This document shows, piece after piece, positions 1 through 11,180 of a stretch of 64,000 nucleotides of DNA. A program made the position numbers and the translations under genes. Origin of the DNA: Botryosphaeria dothidea (taxonomy: Eukaryota > Ascomycota > Dothideomycetes > Botryosphaeriales > Botryosphaeriaceae). The stretch spans positions 868,001 through 932,000 of the forward strand of contig WWBZ02000008.1 of NCBI GenBank assembly GCA_011503125.2. Direction: 5' to 3'. How positions within the stretch are numbered: the first letter of the stretch is position 1; each line of letters opens with the position of its first letter. The notes beneath the pieces were generated by a model. That model was not told the origin of the DNA. It saw nothing but the letters and a program-made list of their open reading frames with translations, and did no database searches.

Positions 1-644
1 CTCGTGCTTATATACCTGCGCTTCCAGCCTACAGCTCCCCTCGAACATGCCTCGACCGCTCGCTCCGCTGCTGATCTCGCTGTAACCTGCTAGGAACCCA
101 CCCAGCCGCGGCGGGCTGATGGCGGACCGTTTCGCTGGTAGCTGCCGAAGCAGCTCAACACCGGTGGTTTACAACATGGTCTTTTTTTTCACGCTGAAGT
201 GCGCGGTGGGAGGTGAGGGGCAGGTGCCTCTGACCGTAAGTGGGATATCTTACGGTAATTAAGCAACAGGGCTATAAGGAGACCTCTTCATTTCAGAACA
301 GTTAGCAGAGAGCTACGGACATTCATCAGATCTCTGCCGAGGACACCCATTCTCCTTAATGCCTGTGTATAGTGTGCGAGAGCCACTCGTCCGCATTTGA
401 GTATCCTTCAACAAGCTATCTCGGTTGGGGGACGTAAATTATTATTGGGCGTGCGTAGGTTGTGCGAAGATGGCTGGCGAAATTCACAGGCGAAGGGCCT
501 TCAGAACGGATGCGAGGAGCAATTGTCATTGTGGAGGCCTCGTCGGAGAACAACAGTTCGGGCGAGACTTCGGTCAGACTTGGTCTCCTGTTGGCAACGA
601 ACAGTGTCAGCGACCCCTTGGAGAAAAGACACCACGATACTTAC
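1..644. other. Left edge; possible downstream exon of the chromodomain gene
   Basis: No complete gene is supported here. On the minus strand an open stretch from about 570 down to a TAG at 416-418 could be a 3' exon of the chromodomain gene that begins at 1,119, but it requires an acceptor very close to the apparent branch site. The more conventional acceptor (CAG near 590) would give an immediate stop. Both remain possible. Confidence 0.3.
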
Positions 645-1119
645 AAGCCTGGGCATCGGTCTCGTCGTCCCTCTTATCCTTCAACTTGTCCTGCGCATCC
701 CTCAGCCACTCGCGGACCAAGTCATCGTTTGCATTGGCCTTGGGCTCCCAGGTTGGCACCCAATCGTTTCCCGTCTCTGGATCGGTGCCGACCCACTCGA
801 TCAGGTAGTGAGTGCGCGTCTCCTCCAGGATAGAGTGGGCAAGGTACCATTCATCAGACGCGGCCGTCTTCTTCTTGGTACTCGTCTTCTTCTTCGGCAG
901 CTTTGGGGCACCGACGCGCTTCCTCTTGCGGGAGGGCGGGGCCGGAGAGGTCGCGGCAGCGTTGGTCGACGGTCCTGACTGGACCACGACCGTGTCCGAG
1001 TGGGGCGACGTGCGTTGTCCCCGGGTTCTCTTGCGAGGAGCAAGGCCCGGAGACGGCGGTGAAGACGACTGCTGCGACGTGGCCGACGGCGCGGGTGGAG
1101 GCGGTTGCTGCGATGCCAT
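645..1119 (-). CDS. Chromodomain-like protein, first exon
   Basis: The ATG lies at 1,119-1,117 in a good context (ctccATGG). The exon encodes about 158 residues. A long Pro/Ser/Ala-rich N-terminus holds basic clusters at about residues 30-33, 64-68 and 76-84 that look like nuclear localisation signals. It is followed at about residues 89-140 by a chromodomain-like module with the pattern EWYLAHSIL, then HYLIEWVG, then TWEP, then an acidic/basic helix. Chromodomains bind methylated histone tails or nucleic acid; the lone, C-terminal placement here also resembles modules derived from chromoviral retrotransposons. A strong GTAAGTATC donor begins at 644, so the reading frame beyond it, which would otherwise stop at 607, is probably intronic. 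The 3' exon is unresolved. Fold assignment rests on the motif pattern; partner specificity cannot be read from the sequence. Confidence 0.6.
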
Positions 1120-1992
1120 GGAGATCGAGAGTGGGAAAGGTTTGAGAGATTGACGACAAGGACGTGGAGTTGAGCGTCAGCGATATGGCCGAGAGACTGG
1201 TGGAGACGTGAGTGAGAGACTGGCAGAGAGATGGGTGATAAAGGCGAAGGCGAGGGCGTGGGCGAGGGCGTGGGCGTTTGCAGGCGACGGGCGACGAAAT
1301 TAGTGACGCGTTGACGGGAAGAACGCCACCGCCCAAGGGTCCAGCTACCAAGGGTCCAGCTGCGGCCCAAGCTTGCATTTGCCGGCGCGACACCGCGGCA
1401 TCGCAACAGCTGCAACAGCTTGCAACTCGACTGGCTCATTCGCATTACGTCAGGAACCCTGCAACGCCTTGCAAATCGACTTGCTCCTTCGCGTTACGTC
1501 GGATTCAAGCGCGTGCGCTCGTGCGCGCCTTTATGACTCGTCCTGTACCGCCCAGGGTTGGAGCAGGATCGCGCATTTTACCCACATGGCGAAGGAACCC
1601 CCCGGATACATTTCATGGGCTCCAAATGTGTTGAATCGGAGGATGCCAGGTTCCCATATTCTACTCGAGCGCTTCACCTGGCACACAAGTCGCAGCCTGC
1701 TGTCCTGCCATCCTGGGGCCAATCCAGTCTAGCTTATCGACGGCACGGACGACCTCAGTCCGTGCACTGAACACCAGGCGGTGATGCGTTTCTTGTCTCT
1801 CGTCCCCGACATCTGCTGCGTCTTCTGCCGCTGGTATCGCTCTTCCGGTAGACCTCACTTTCCAAAGAGGGAGTGTGAGGGCCGTGGGATCTTCTCCGCG
1901 CGTCCGGAACCCTCCTTTTGTAAAACTGAATGTCTGACGCTGAGTCCCTATTGAAGTCGATGAAATCTTTTGTGTTCTTGAAAATTTGCTCC
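1120..1992. other. Intergenic stretch, no gene supported
   Basis: This is the upstream side of the chromodomain gene. Purine-rich GC repeats of the type GGGCGAGGGCGT lie near 1,240-1,275. A near-duplicate of about 45 bp occurs at about 1,425-1,510 (a Cys/Leu-rich stretch repeated with changes). Open frames here are short and overlap on opposite strands with no coding character. Confidence 0.4.
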
Positions 1993-4592
1993 TCAGGAAC
2001 GGAAAATCGCTTGCGAGATCACCAGGCAGTCCGCTGTCCATCCATCCCAGGCGAACAGCATCCGGGCGAGATATGTAGGTAAAAATGTCTGAGTCGCTTT
2101 GGAGATCGTAGTGCCAGCTTCCGGATTTCCTGAAAGAAAGGTTTTGTATTTTGAATAGATTTCGCCCCTCTCCGGCTGATGTTCGATTTTCAACCAGTAT
2201 TTGCAATCTTCCAACCGTAGTTCTAGCTCCCAATTCGACGCAGCGAGACAGCGGAGTATTGAATCGCCCGAAGCCAACCATGTAGAGGCCAGTATTTCTT
2301 TTATCGTTGTCACCGAGTCCTTCGAACATGCACCTAGTGTCCGATAGACGATATTTCGCGTAAATCTTAACCCGCGTGTTCTGGGAACACAAGTGATAAG
2401 ATGGGAAAGGGACGCTTAGACGATCTGAACTGGTGCTGAAGAGCAGGTGCCAATGTTGCCATATCGGTAGGGGACATGTGTGATGGTGCTGGAGTTGACT
2501 CTCAAAGCGTATGGTGCCATGGAAGAGGCCAGAAAAGAGATGGGCGAGAGGATGTTTAATAGATCATGAAAAGTAACACACCTTGGGAAGAAATAGCGCC
2601 TCCTTGACAGAATTCTCGGATTGAACATGCAGTGTAACTTGAGATTTGATGCGGGGATTGGTCGCAAGACAAATGTTCGTAGCACGACGGTATTGACGTA
2701 CAAGTACAGATTGCTTTTCCCGACCCCACCCTTCCATCCTTGTCCCTGGAACGTCCCACAGTTTCAACGCTACGCAGATCTCAAATGGCTGCACATGTCC
2801 TCCCAAAAAATGCAAGATCCTTCCGATGTTGCAGCCACGCTGATTTGCTGGAACAAATCTTCAACTGAGAAGGAACTTCCAAGACAATGCTCTTCTCGCC
2901 AGCCGGGATCTACATGTATACACGAGGCTTCGCTGCTAACGCTTTTGTCGATCTCGGCGAAATGTATCGTCCCTTCATGGTAAATGAGAACAGCGCCTCT
3001 ACGCGGAGTAGGTAGCTCGTAACCTAGCTCTACGTAGGGATCTCCATCCTCGTCAATCTCTGCATCAGCGACAAGAATGGGTATCACGGACGGGTTAAAA
3101 CTGGTAAAGTGTCAGTACCGCTCTGATGTTATTCTTGAGCGGCTTACTGTTCTTGAAAAGAAGTCGTCCACCAGGCAATATCCTTAGGGCTCCAGGTTGT
3201 TGGCGTGAAGTAAAGTAGGTTGCTACTAACCTGACTTTTTCGCCCCATGCCAATGTCATGCCAGGCCCGACCTATGATGGTAGATTAACAGATTGATGCG
3301 CGATGGGTGTACAAGAAAAATAACTGACCTGGTTGCCCCGAACTACATGCGTAATCGTTCAGAAGCATGGTAAACAGCACCACAGGGTTAAAGTCAGATT
3401 CCGACTCATATTTCCGCATATCGATATCTGTGCCCGTGTCTAGAGAGTGACGTTGCACGTCCCGTGGATAATGTTGCGTGTATTTGAAGAGTTCCAATCT
3501 CGAAGACCTGCGCCCCGATGATTAGTATGTAGAACAGGAATTTGAGTTTGAGCTTGCACACCATTTCTCATTGGGACGTGAATCTCGCACAAGTCCATGT
3601 GCTTTAATGCAATGATCCTCGAGCGATCCGTATCCCCACCATGTCATATCATATTTGCCGTTCAGGTGGCACACGGCGCAGACAAGGAGACGACCATCTT
3701 CTTCTCTCCCGTCCAAGAATGCTTGGCATCTCATAGAGAAACCAAAGCCTTGGCAGAGCTTGTGTATGGTGAATGGGTCGTAACTCTCCAGACTCTTTTT
3801 GTTGTACGTAACACTACTCAGGTCTAGGTCATCTGAAACCCAGTCCGGGGGAACAGCACTGCCAAGATCTTGCGAGGAAGTTGAAGTACCAGCACTTGTT
3901 GATGTGTACCTGGAAATTTAGCATTGGTCTAACATGTAAGAAAGGGCCACGGACCTTGTTTTATCGGGGTTTGTCCGCGTCTTCTCACTGATGCCATGTT
4001 TATTTTTGCAACGCGGCCGGACATTTTTCAACTTTCCGAACACAGACTTGATATGGCACCTCTTGTAGCACGGGATGCAGACGACACGACGGGTCTTGGC
4101 TCCTTTGATGGGCAGGGAGTACCCCGTATTGTGGCTCTTTTTGACTCGTTTGGCGTTTTTCAGAGGTCCCCCTTGGAAGCTATGGTTGCTCAGATCGGTG
4201 TTCTCGAGTTCCCAGTTATTAGCAATTTCCCCCGCCTCTTCTCGATGACTATTCGATCCATGGGAATGCATCTTTGCTTTGGAAGGGTCTTCCTCCGAAG
4301 CGGTCTGACCACCAAGATCCTGGCCAGAAGCTGCCACTCCAGAAAGTGCAGGAGTCTTGACGCCAGTGTCCCGGGTGAAAGTCAGGGGACGGAAGACATT
4401 TGTCAACCTGCACTCGATCGTTAGCCTGGAGCCAATATGCACGGCACAGAGTACATTCCTTTCTCGCCTACCGTTTTTGGTGACCTGCTGAGCCACTCCT
4501 TTGGGAAAGAGCTTATTCCTTTTCAGGTCCTTTGGCCTCCAATTACCAATGAGGGCGTCACCTACGGTAGTGTCGGGCTTTCTGGCATTCAT
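1993..4592 (-). CDS. Intron-rich protein of unknown function
   Basis: A chain of minus-strand exons can be followed. It starts at an ATG at 4,592 (product beginning MNARKPDTTVG) and continues through an exon at about 3,915-3,565. That exon holds a possible C2H2-like finger: C-x2-C in LVCAVCHL, then H-x4-H in DHCIKAH. Next come exons at about 3,510-3,350 (donor GTCAGT) and about 3,280-3,230 (donor GTTAGT), an exon with an acidic stretch at about 3,090-2,820, one ending near 2,590 at a GTGTGT donor, and one from about 2,382 to a stop at 1,993. Introns are 45-75 nt and several have clear TACTAAT/GTTAATC branch sites. I recognise no family. The exact junctions between 2,900 and 2,380 are uncertain, and two adjacent genes rather than one remain possible. 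Confidence 0.4.
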
Positions 4593-4806
4593 TTGGATGG
4601 TTGTTGAATGGTTGTGCGCCGGGGCGTACGACAGGATTGAGCGGGTATTGCAAGTAGGGGTGAGAATCTGCGTGACAGTTCAAGGAAAACAAGGGAGACA
4701 ACGATGAATGGAGTCTGCTGTTGTGGGATGTGGTGGTCAGATTGAAAATCTAATACTTCTGGGCTCGCTGCAGCACCATTGCGCGAATGGTAAAAACTAA
4801 AGACTA

Positions 4807-6600
4807 TCAATACAACGCCCAAAGCATTCTCTCTAGCACAAATCCATCCGCCCTATGCGGACGGGTCGTGAAAGCAAACGCCGGCTTTAACGACCCCACC
4901 AACTCCATACCAACAGAACACGCCGCTGTATCGCACAATTGTCCGGAAAGTCCCGCCCGATCTCTCTCAAAACAGCCTGAGAGTCGGCGGTCGGAGGTCG
5001 TGCAATTTCTTGAGCTCATCCGGAGGCAGCCGACCCAATGCTTCTCGAGCTCTATATCCGAACGCTTCCGTTTCTCGGGCAGTAGTGTGCGAAGGAACCG
5101 TTGCCTTGCCGGGGGCCCTCCCAGGAACTTGCTGTTGCTGCGCCGATGGCTCTCCAGTGGCTCTCCAGTGGCCGTTTGTGTTGTGTTCAATGGCAACTCG
5201 AGCTTGCTGCCTGGCGGCTACTGCGCTGCAACTTCTTCTGCTGTTCAATCCACTTTCATGATGTGGCTGGACCGGATGGCGATTTCGCGCATAATGCGAC
5301 CAATTTGCTCAATGTTCGTATCCCGATGGTGGCGGAGGGAAATATCTTGCAGGAGTCGATCAATTTTTTTGATGTTTGTATCCCGATCGCGACGCGGGGC
5401 GATTTCTTGGAAGATGCGGCAACTTTGCTCAGTGTTTGTATCACGATCGCTGCGGACGGCGATTTCCTGGAAGATGTGGCGAATTTGCTCTCTGCCCGCA
5501 ACAACTGCGTGCGCGGTATTACGGACGCGGGTACTGCGGCGAGCTATCTCCTGCAGTACGCGATCGATCTGCTGTCTTCCCGCCTCCACCGCTCCCGCGT
5601 TGCGAGATTGAATAAGACGGGCAGCTATCTCCTGTAGTACGCGGTCGATCTGCTCTTTCCCCGTCTCTACTGCTGCCGTATGTGCTACGATGTGAGATTG
5701 CATAATACGGGCGGCTATCCCCTGCAGTGCGCGATTGATCCGCTCACTACCCGCCTCAGCTGTCATCTACGCCGCATTAGGTACCAGAGGACGGGCAGAT
5801 GCCTCACTCCTCACCGCTGTCGTCTACGCTGCAGCAAGAGCTAGAGAAAGGCGGGTAAGTGCTCCACTTACCACCGCCGTGATTCGCGCTACAACGTTAG
5901 CAGGAGACAGCCGGAAAGCCACCTCTCTTAGAGCGCCAGAAATGCGTCGTCATCCCCCTTGGACATCGTGTCGTGCCACGTCTGCGTTGGGTCTCGTAAT
6001 CTGGGCGGCGGCAGGTGCAGGAGAAAGACGGGTACGTGCCTCATGCCCCACCGCTGGCATCTGCGCTGCATCGATAGTACGAGACGACCGGAAAGCCACC
6101 TCTCTTAGAGCGTCAGATATGCGCTGCAGTCCTCCTCGTTTGTCTTGTCGTGCCACTTCTGCATTGTGGCCGGCCCTGCGTCTGGCGATCTCGCGCAGGA
6201 CGCCGTTTTATTAGCGGGAGACTGCTGGAGCGGTCGTCCGGCGCGGGCCAGCGATGGCCTGTATCCTGGCCGCATCTTGTGCAACAGTACTCACCCGTCC
6301 CGACTCTGCGGCGTCGGGATCCTCCTCAGCGATGGCGGTGAGCTGACTGTTGGCCGCTTCGTTCTGCAGTCGCGGGAGTCGCGTGCTGCCTGGGCGCATG
6401 GCATGTCGATGGCTTTCGGGCCGCGGGCGGTCGTCGTCGCGGATGCGTGATGGAGGTGGCGTGAGTTGATCGGGTTGCTGATCCTTGTGGTGGGAGCAGT
6501 ACCTGACACCGTCCCTCCTCCAACGCAACAAGGCGATAATGGACCGGCATTTCCGGCCTTGGGCGTTTAGCCTTTGGCAGAATGTCGGCTCTTAGTCCCC
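4807..6600 (-). CDS. Cys/His-module protein with degenerate helical repeats; frame interrupted
   Basis: Reading leftward from about 6,600, the frame opens with a Cys/His module: FCQRLNAQGRKC, then RYCSHHKDQQ. It has the same spacing logic as the gene at 7,048. A GTGAGTAC donor near 6,293, a GCTAAT branch and an acceptor near 6,180 define an intron. The same frame then runs through two copies of a motif like RISxALREVAFR and on to at least six degenerate copies of a roughly 25-residue helical unit (core REQIDRVLQEIAAR) at 5,766-5,245, suggesting a coiled-coil or helical-repeat protein. In-frame stops occur near 5,950, 5,827 and 5,767, each one transition from Arg or Gln codons. They may be real nonsense changes or lie in unrecognised introns. 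Below 5,245 another frame looks protein-like (…GRLPPDELKKLHDL). The start codon is not resolved. Confidence 0.4.
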
Positions 6601-6734
6601 GTAATTGATCTTCACGTGTTGGCTGTCCACGGGAGCGTTGATATTGCACCCTCTGCGAACGTTTGGTGCAGCCCAAGACCCAAGGGAGGTGCTCGCACTT
6701 TGTGCACCTCCGTCTCGCAGGCAGAAATGTGCTG

Positions 6735-6908
6735 AATTGCTCCACCTCGAAGACTCTGCAAAAAGCTGAATCACTACATGTCGAAGGTCCTGGAAAATAG
6801 CAAATGACTCCATCTCAAAGGCCCTGCAAAGTTGAATGCTCCATGCAGAAGGTTCTGCAAAGTCCATGGTTCCATGCAAAAGGCTCTGCAAAGTTGATTG
6901 CTCCATAA
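6735..6908. repeat. Degenerate tandem repeat, unit about 33 bp
   Basis: About five imperfect copies of a unit with the core 'aaggctctgcaaagttga' followed by 'tgctccat' lie head to tail between the two divergently oriented genes. The copies diverge by scattered substitutions, including ctctgcaaa, tcctggaaa, ccctgcaaa, ttctgcaaa and ctctgcaaa. The array sits where the shared promoter or 5' region of both genes would be. Confidence 0.7.
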
Positions 6909-7047
6909 GGAGGTGTCGAAGAGCGGGCTCATTGTTCTTTCTTGCTTCTTGTCACCTATTTAATACCCAATTAGTACCCAGTTCACCCAGGCAACTTCTG
7001 TTCTCCGTAGCTTGTATTTACCGCCAGAGCAGCTCGGATCTTCAACC

Positions 7048-7761
7048 ATGCCGCTTTGCAAAGGACTGACCCTTTCAGGACCTCGGTGCCGTAAGGTTAC
7101 AAAAGATTCCTCAGGTTATTGCTCCCAGCATCGCAATCAAGGAGCTACCGGACATCGCGGAGAACGCAGCGCTACCTCCGAACCGAACACCGTTACAACT
7201 GAAGGGTGCGAACTGCAACATGATACCCCTTTTGCAACAGCGTACAGAGCGCCCAGCTCTGGACCGGCTCGCGCCGGACCGGTTCGTGCTCCCACGAGTT
7301 CGCCTACGACACGGAACCGTCTTTCCAGGGATCCTTCGCCGGTCACATCTACGGTCTCTACCTCTTATGGACAGCTCCTTCGAGCTTTGGATCGCGATGT
7401 TGACGAGCCCCATGGTTTGACTGGAACAGTGGGATCACAGCGTGACACCGTCCCGGTTGCACAGCCTAGAGCGCGTAGCTCTGCGTCGGCTCGCGCGCCC
7501 TCCAGTTCTTCCAGGACATCACAGAGAGCTCATCAAGACGAGGAATTCTTTGCTGAAGAGATGAACATTGATCCACCCACCACTTTTCATCTAGACGAGG
7601 TCGACGTCGGACTGATGACTGAAGCTGAGCTGTCCGAGCACCTTGCACGCCTGCTTCGACGGCAGATAGGGTTGGTGGGACAAGAGCAGGCGATTCATGA
7701 CGGTGGACGGTTGGCGAGGCAGTATGGCGTTGAAGAGGAAGTCATGGAGAGACTGGACTGA
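7048..7761 (+). CDS. Protein with N-terminal C-x9-C-x10-C-x2-H module
   Basis: Single exon, 237 residues, start at the ATG at 7,048 (ccATGCC). The N-terminus carries C4, C14, C25 and H28 in the arrangement CKGLTLSGPRC then GYCSQH, a compact putative metal-binding module. From general knowledge, similar 'C-x-G-x-T-x2-G-x2-C … YC-x2-H' segments precede GIY-YIG-like (T5orf172-type) domains in many fungal proteins; no such nuclease domain is present here. Residues 32-170 are low-complexity (Ser/Arg/Pro/Thr). The C-terminus is acidic and helical (TEAELSEHLARLLRRQ…). The gene lies divergent to the frame-interrupted gene on its left, which has the same module, so the two look like diverged paralogues. 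Function is unknown. Confidence 0.6.
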   Translation: MPLCKGLTLSGPRCRKVTKDSSGYCSQHRNQGATGHRGERSATSEPNTVTTEGCELQHDTPFATAYRAPSSGPARAGPVRAPTSSPTTRNRLSRDPSPVTSTVSTSYGQLLRALDRDVDEPHGLTGTVGSQRDTVPVAQPRARSSASARAPSSSSRTSQRAHQDEEFFAEEMNIDPPTTFHLDEVDVGLMTEAELSEHLARLLRRQIGLVGQEQAIHDGGRLARQYGVEEEVMERLD

Positions 7762-9235
7762 GTGCGGATGCAGGAATGAGTGCTTACAGTCGCATCTCGA
7801 CCTTTTCATTGGTATTCTGGGCATTATTGGGTGGAGGTTCAATGCCCAGACGGCGCCGGATACACTGTGAGTTTGAGCTTGCTCATGTCCCCTTTAGGTG
7901 ACGTTGGTACTAATTGTGCTTGCAGGGTGCTGCCCCTTCCAAGATGACGACCCTCTCCTCGTCAGGGATTATCCGCATATCTACTTCAAGCGCAGTACGG
8001 TACAAAAGTAATTGGGGCCACGGTAGGACAGCAGGTTATCCTCATCGCCATTCGAGATGTGAGGAGACGGGGGTGGTGGTGCTGGTCGATTCGGAGATGT
8101 TGGAGGTGGATTGCTGGCAAGTGCAACTGGTGGCATTCGGGGCTACGGACCACGCGACTGCGTTCGACCTCTCGATAGGGCTTGATGGCGTCTAGTGTAT
8201 TTTTTTTTTTTTTCGATGGTCTTCAAACGCATTCTTCTCTCATCTTGCTGGAAACATTCCGTGAAACTTGTACTGCCTTCATTCCGCCGCAAGCCGCTCT
8301 TTCGCCAAAGCGCCGACATTCCATGCGCGTCCACGCTACAGCAGTGCCACAGCATTATGGAGGTAGAGCATCACATCAAAGCGCAAGAGTTTCGTCATCA
8401 AAGCCAAGCCAAGACAATGAGAGGCTTTGAATATGCTGAAACGTTCTCTCCCGTTCCAATGGAAGCTTCATGAACCCTAACAATAGAGCGACAAAAGACA
8501 AAAAACCGGTCTACATGCGAATAATGGCTACATCCGACAGCACATCCTCCCGCAAGCCGAGCAGAATAAAGAATCCATGACCGAAAAGTTCCGAAATCAG
8601 CCCCAAGGGCCCTCCGCTGTGCGAGCATCCGGCCAAGACCATCCTCGTCACTATCGCCGTATTAATCGCTTACCGGGTATTTCTCCCCCAAGGTGGTGAT
8701 CGATGAAAGAAGCCCCGAGGAGTTCCTGCATGATGAGAGGAGGCGGCTCGGTTCACTGGCGGGGGACAGGGACGACCTGTCTTTTGCTGACTTGAAGGAG
8801 CAATAGGAACGGCTGACAAAGACCAATATGATCGACCAGTCATCAAATGGAGAGGCGAGGGGTGAAGGATGATTGGACAGGTTAAGAATGTGGCGGGATA
8901 TTGTCGATGCTTCCATCTATAGTCTGACAATAAAAGTCGAAATACGGGGTTGGAAGTTTGCCCGTGACAGGGGTGGAGTTTTCGCCATTCTCTCTTGGTT
9001 TTCGAGTAGTAAACTTTTGGATTTGGATTTTCCTGCATGATCGCTCACGACAAAATGGACCATTGAATGACTTGATGCTCAAACCCCCTGTTACGGTGAC
9101 ACGAGACAAGGGTCGCCGCGGTCCGTTCTCTGCACCTCGGGCGGGAACGCGTTTGCTCGTATCTGAGAATCCCGATCCATCCTCCACACTTACCCTCCAC
9201 AGCATTGCTCAACAAGAGACCGTAGTGGGAACACG
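7762..9235. other. Intergenic stretch, no gene supported
   Basis: There is a T homopolymer at about 8,201-8,215. Short overlapping frames on both strands lack ATG starts in good context or splice signals that join them. No domain was recognised. The right end merges into the 5' part of the JmjC/Ulp1 gene remnant; an ATG at 9,245 (ATGTCTCCGGG) is a possible start of that gene. Confidence 0.4.
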
Positions 9236-9420
9236 ATGTCTCCGGGAAAAACTCCATGGGCTGGTCGAGATGTAGATGGTCGGATTGAGGTAAGCTCCAA
9301 ATTGGACGGAAGAAGCAACAATTCGCCATTCCTAAAGATCCGCAGCGAATCATCAAACAGCTCGATGGAATATCTGAGGATAACGGTATCGAAGACTCCC
9401 TTACGCGCCTAGCGAGAGCT

Positions 9421-11020
9421 ATGCAGGCTATGCGGAATCTTACGACAACCGTGAAGAAAATGAAGGAACACGATCCACCGCCACCGGATGACAAGGACAC
9501 AGACGAGTGCTCACCGAGCGCAGGAGCTTCGTTCCACTGGCCCGACAGTAGCTACCCAGATCTGAGCTGCCATGTCAGCGATATCATCGAGCTTGGATCC
9601 AAAGCTGTAGACATTGTACCCCAAGTCTATGAGATTCTGTTGCGACAACCACACCTGCGAGACCGAGGTTACCTCAAGGCCACCACCCGCATGACGCCTC
9701 TACTATCTCCGGAGGAGTTAATGTCGAGGCTGGCCGACACGACAATCACGAGTGCAGCTCCCGCCGAGTTCAACGGCTTCCTCATCAGCCAAGTGGCACA
9801 CGGCCTCGGGAGAAATCGGTGACGCGTGCGTTGTGCAGTCGCGCATGTTGCAAATTTCAAGGTGCCGCAATTGCCTTCGGAGCAGGATGACGAGCGACCC
9901 CCGAGAACAGTTCTCGCTGCTGCTTGGCCAGACCGCAAAGAAGAGGAACAATATAAAGTATCTGGTCATTGAGACCTCCGCGACGGCTGAATGGCGCGAG
10001 GGCAATGGCCTTCCTCGAAACTCGTTCCTTGCCTGTTGTCGACGTTTGGGCCGAATGTGAGAGCCTTCCCGCATCAACACCCCGTATTCCTACATCAGCG
10101 GTAGCCAAGGAAGTCCTGCGCCACTACACGTTGAGGACGCATTGCTTTACTCTGTCAACGCCGTCCTTACCGGAGCCTCGAAGCTTTGTTGATCATCCCG
10201 CCTCGCGCACGGGCTGATCTGGAGGCCCGCATCAGACAGAATTTTGAAACCAACAAAACCATGCTCACAGTTCGTGCGTCACCAAGATATCCATCATCCA
10301 TCCCAACCTTTTGGAGAAATGTAACATTCCATACGACATCGTCCGCTGCAAAGCCGGAGAGGTTCTCGTCACGGTCCCGGGTGCGTATCATGAGGTTTCT
10401 CAACAGTGGTGCAAACGTTGGCAGAGGCCATCAACTTTGCCCTTGACGACTGGAAAGGTCCTGGAGAAAGCTACGCTTGGTGTCAGAATTGTTGCGAAAC
10501 CCCCCTTCGGCCAGAAAGTTTTGGCCTCTCGGCCATGGACCCCCCAAAAGACTATCTGCTCATTCCCGAAGATAGTGATGCCAGTACTCCGGCGACGATG
10601 AATCCTGCAGGGACACCAATGGTGATAGACGTCGGCGGAAAGGAAAATCCGTTGATAATCGATTCCGATGACGGAGATTTCACATGGCCAAGAATGATAT
10701 CAGCATGGTTAGGCCGGATGTGTTAAAGTTCCCTACTTCAGATCAACCCCTTAATAAACAGATTGATACCTGGATCGACACGGCGGTCACATTCAAGGGC
10801 TAAATAGATGTTCCACACCACAGTCCCGACCATCTGAGATGTGTTCTCGAGAAGCTTGCACCAAGAATCGTCTGAATGATGATTTGATACTCAGCATCTT
10901 AACACGGATACTACCGACGCAGGTGGACGTTGTCATCCCACTCCACGCGATCCCCGGCTACCACTGCCGTGACCTAGCGTCGACCCCCGTTAAGGTCCAC
11001 GACCTCCGTATATCTCAAAC
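9421..11020 (+). pseudogene. JmjC-domain followed by Ulp1-like N-terminal part (5' portion of an interrupted gene)
   Basis: Three frames piece together a JmjC-type Fe(II)/2-oxoglutarate dioxygenase domain. The first iron-ligand motif reads HVEDALLYSVNAVLTG (about 10,125-10,180) and is followed by LIIPP, IPYDIVRCKAGEVLV and GAYHE (second His ligand, about 10,380). Then come NSGANV and AEAINFALDDWKGPGES (to about 10,470). Adjacent pieces are out of frame with each other near 10,187 (one G missing in KLW), about 10,310, about 10,395 and about 10,420. Further on, at 10,867-11,015, RLNDDLILSILTRILP matches the start of Ulp1 (C48) protease domains, where WLND is usual; here Trp is Arg. The gene is cut at 11,020 by the copia element and resumes at 16,435. 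An upstream open frame (9,421-9,822) probably belongs to the same gene. The frameshifts point to a dead gene, although sequence errors cannot be excluded. Confidence 0.65.
11016..11020. repeat. Target-site duplication of the copia element (caaac)
   Basis: CAAAC at 11,016-11,020 is repeated at 16,430-16,434, immediately outside the two LTRs. Five base pairs is the usual duplication length for Ty1/copia integrases. Confidence 0.93.
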
Positions 11021-11168
11021 TGTTGGAAATCACGTGTTTTGCATATTGCTTTTGCAACACCAGATAGCTTAGTCACTCACTTACGTATATAAGGAGGGTG
11101 GGCCACCTACGCCCTTCCTCCTCATGCCAATCATCAATAGATCATCATTATTCATCAACATACCAACA
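11021..11168 (+). repeat. Copia 5' LTR (148 bp)
   Basis: It is identical to the 3' LTR except at two sites: C at 11,078 versus T at 16,339, and A at 11,150 versus G at 16,411. Both are CpA/TpA-type transitions, so the differences may reflect RIP rather than age. TATATAAGG at about 11,086 is a candidate TATA element. Confidence 0.95.
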
Positions 11169-11180
11169 GTTATGAGCCCG
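11169..11180 (+). other. Copia primer-binding site, initiator-tRNA-Met anticodon type
   Basis: GTTATGAGCCC follows the 5' LTR directly. It is complementary to the GGGCTCATAAC anticodon stem-loop of eukaryotic initiator tRNA-Met. This is the 'half-tRNA' primer known for Drosophila copia and relatives, rather than the 3' acceptor end used by most LTR elements. Confidence 0.75.

Noticed and set aside
1661..2392. A 243-residue minus-strand frame
   Set aside because: It has no ATG. A different frame in 2,382-1,993 is more protein-like and follows a splice acceptor, so this one is a shadow.
7012..7047. Upstream extension of the 7.0-kb gene
   Set aside because: It would start at TTG; the ATG at 7,048 has a good context and lies just before the Cys/His module.
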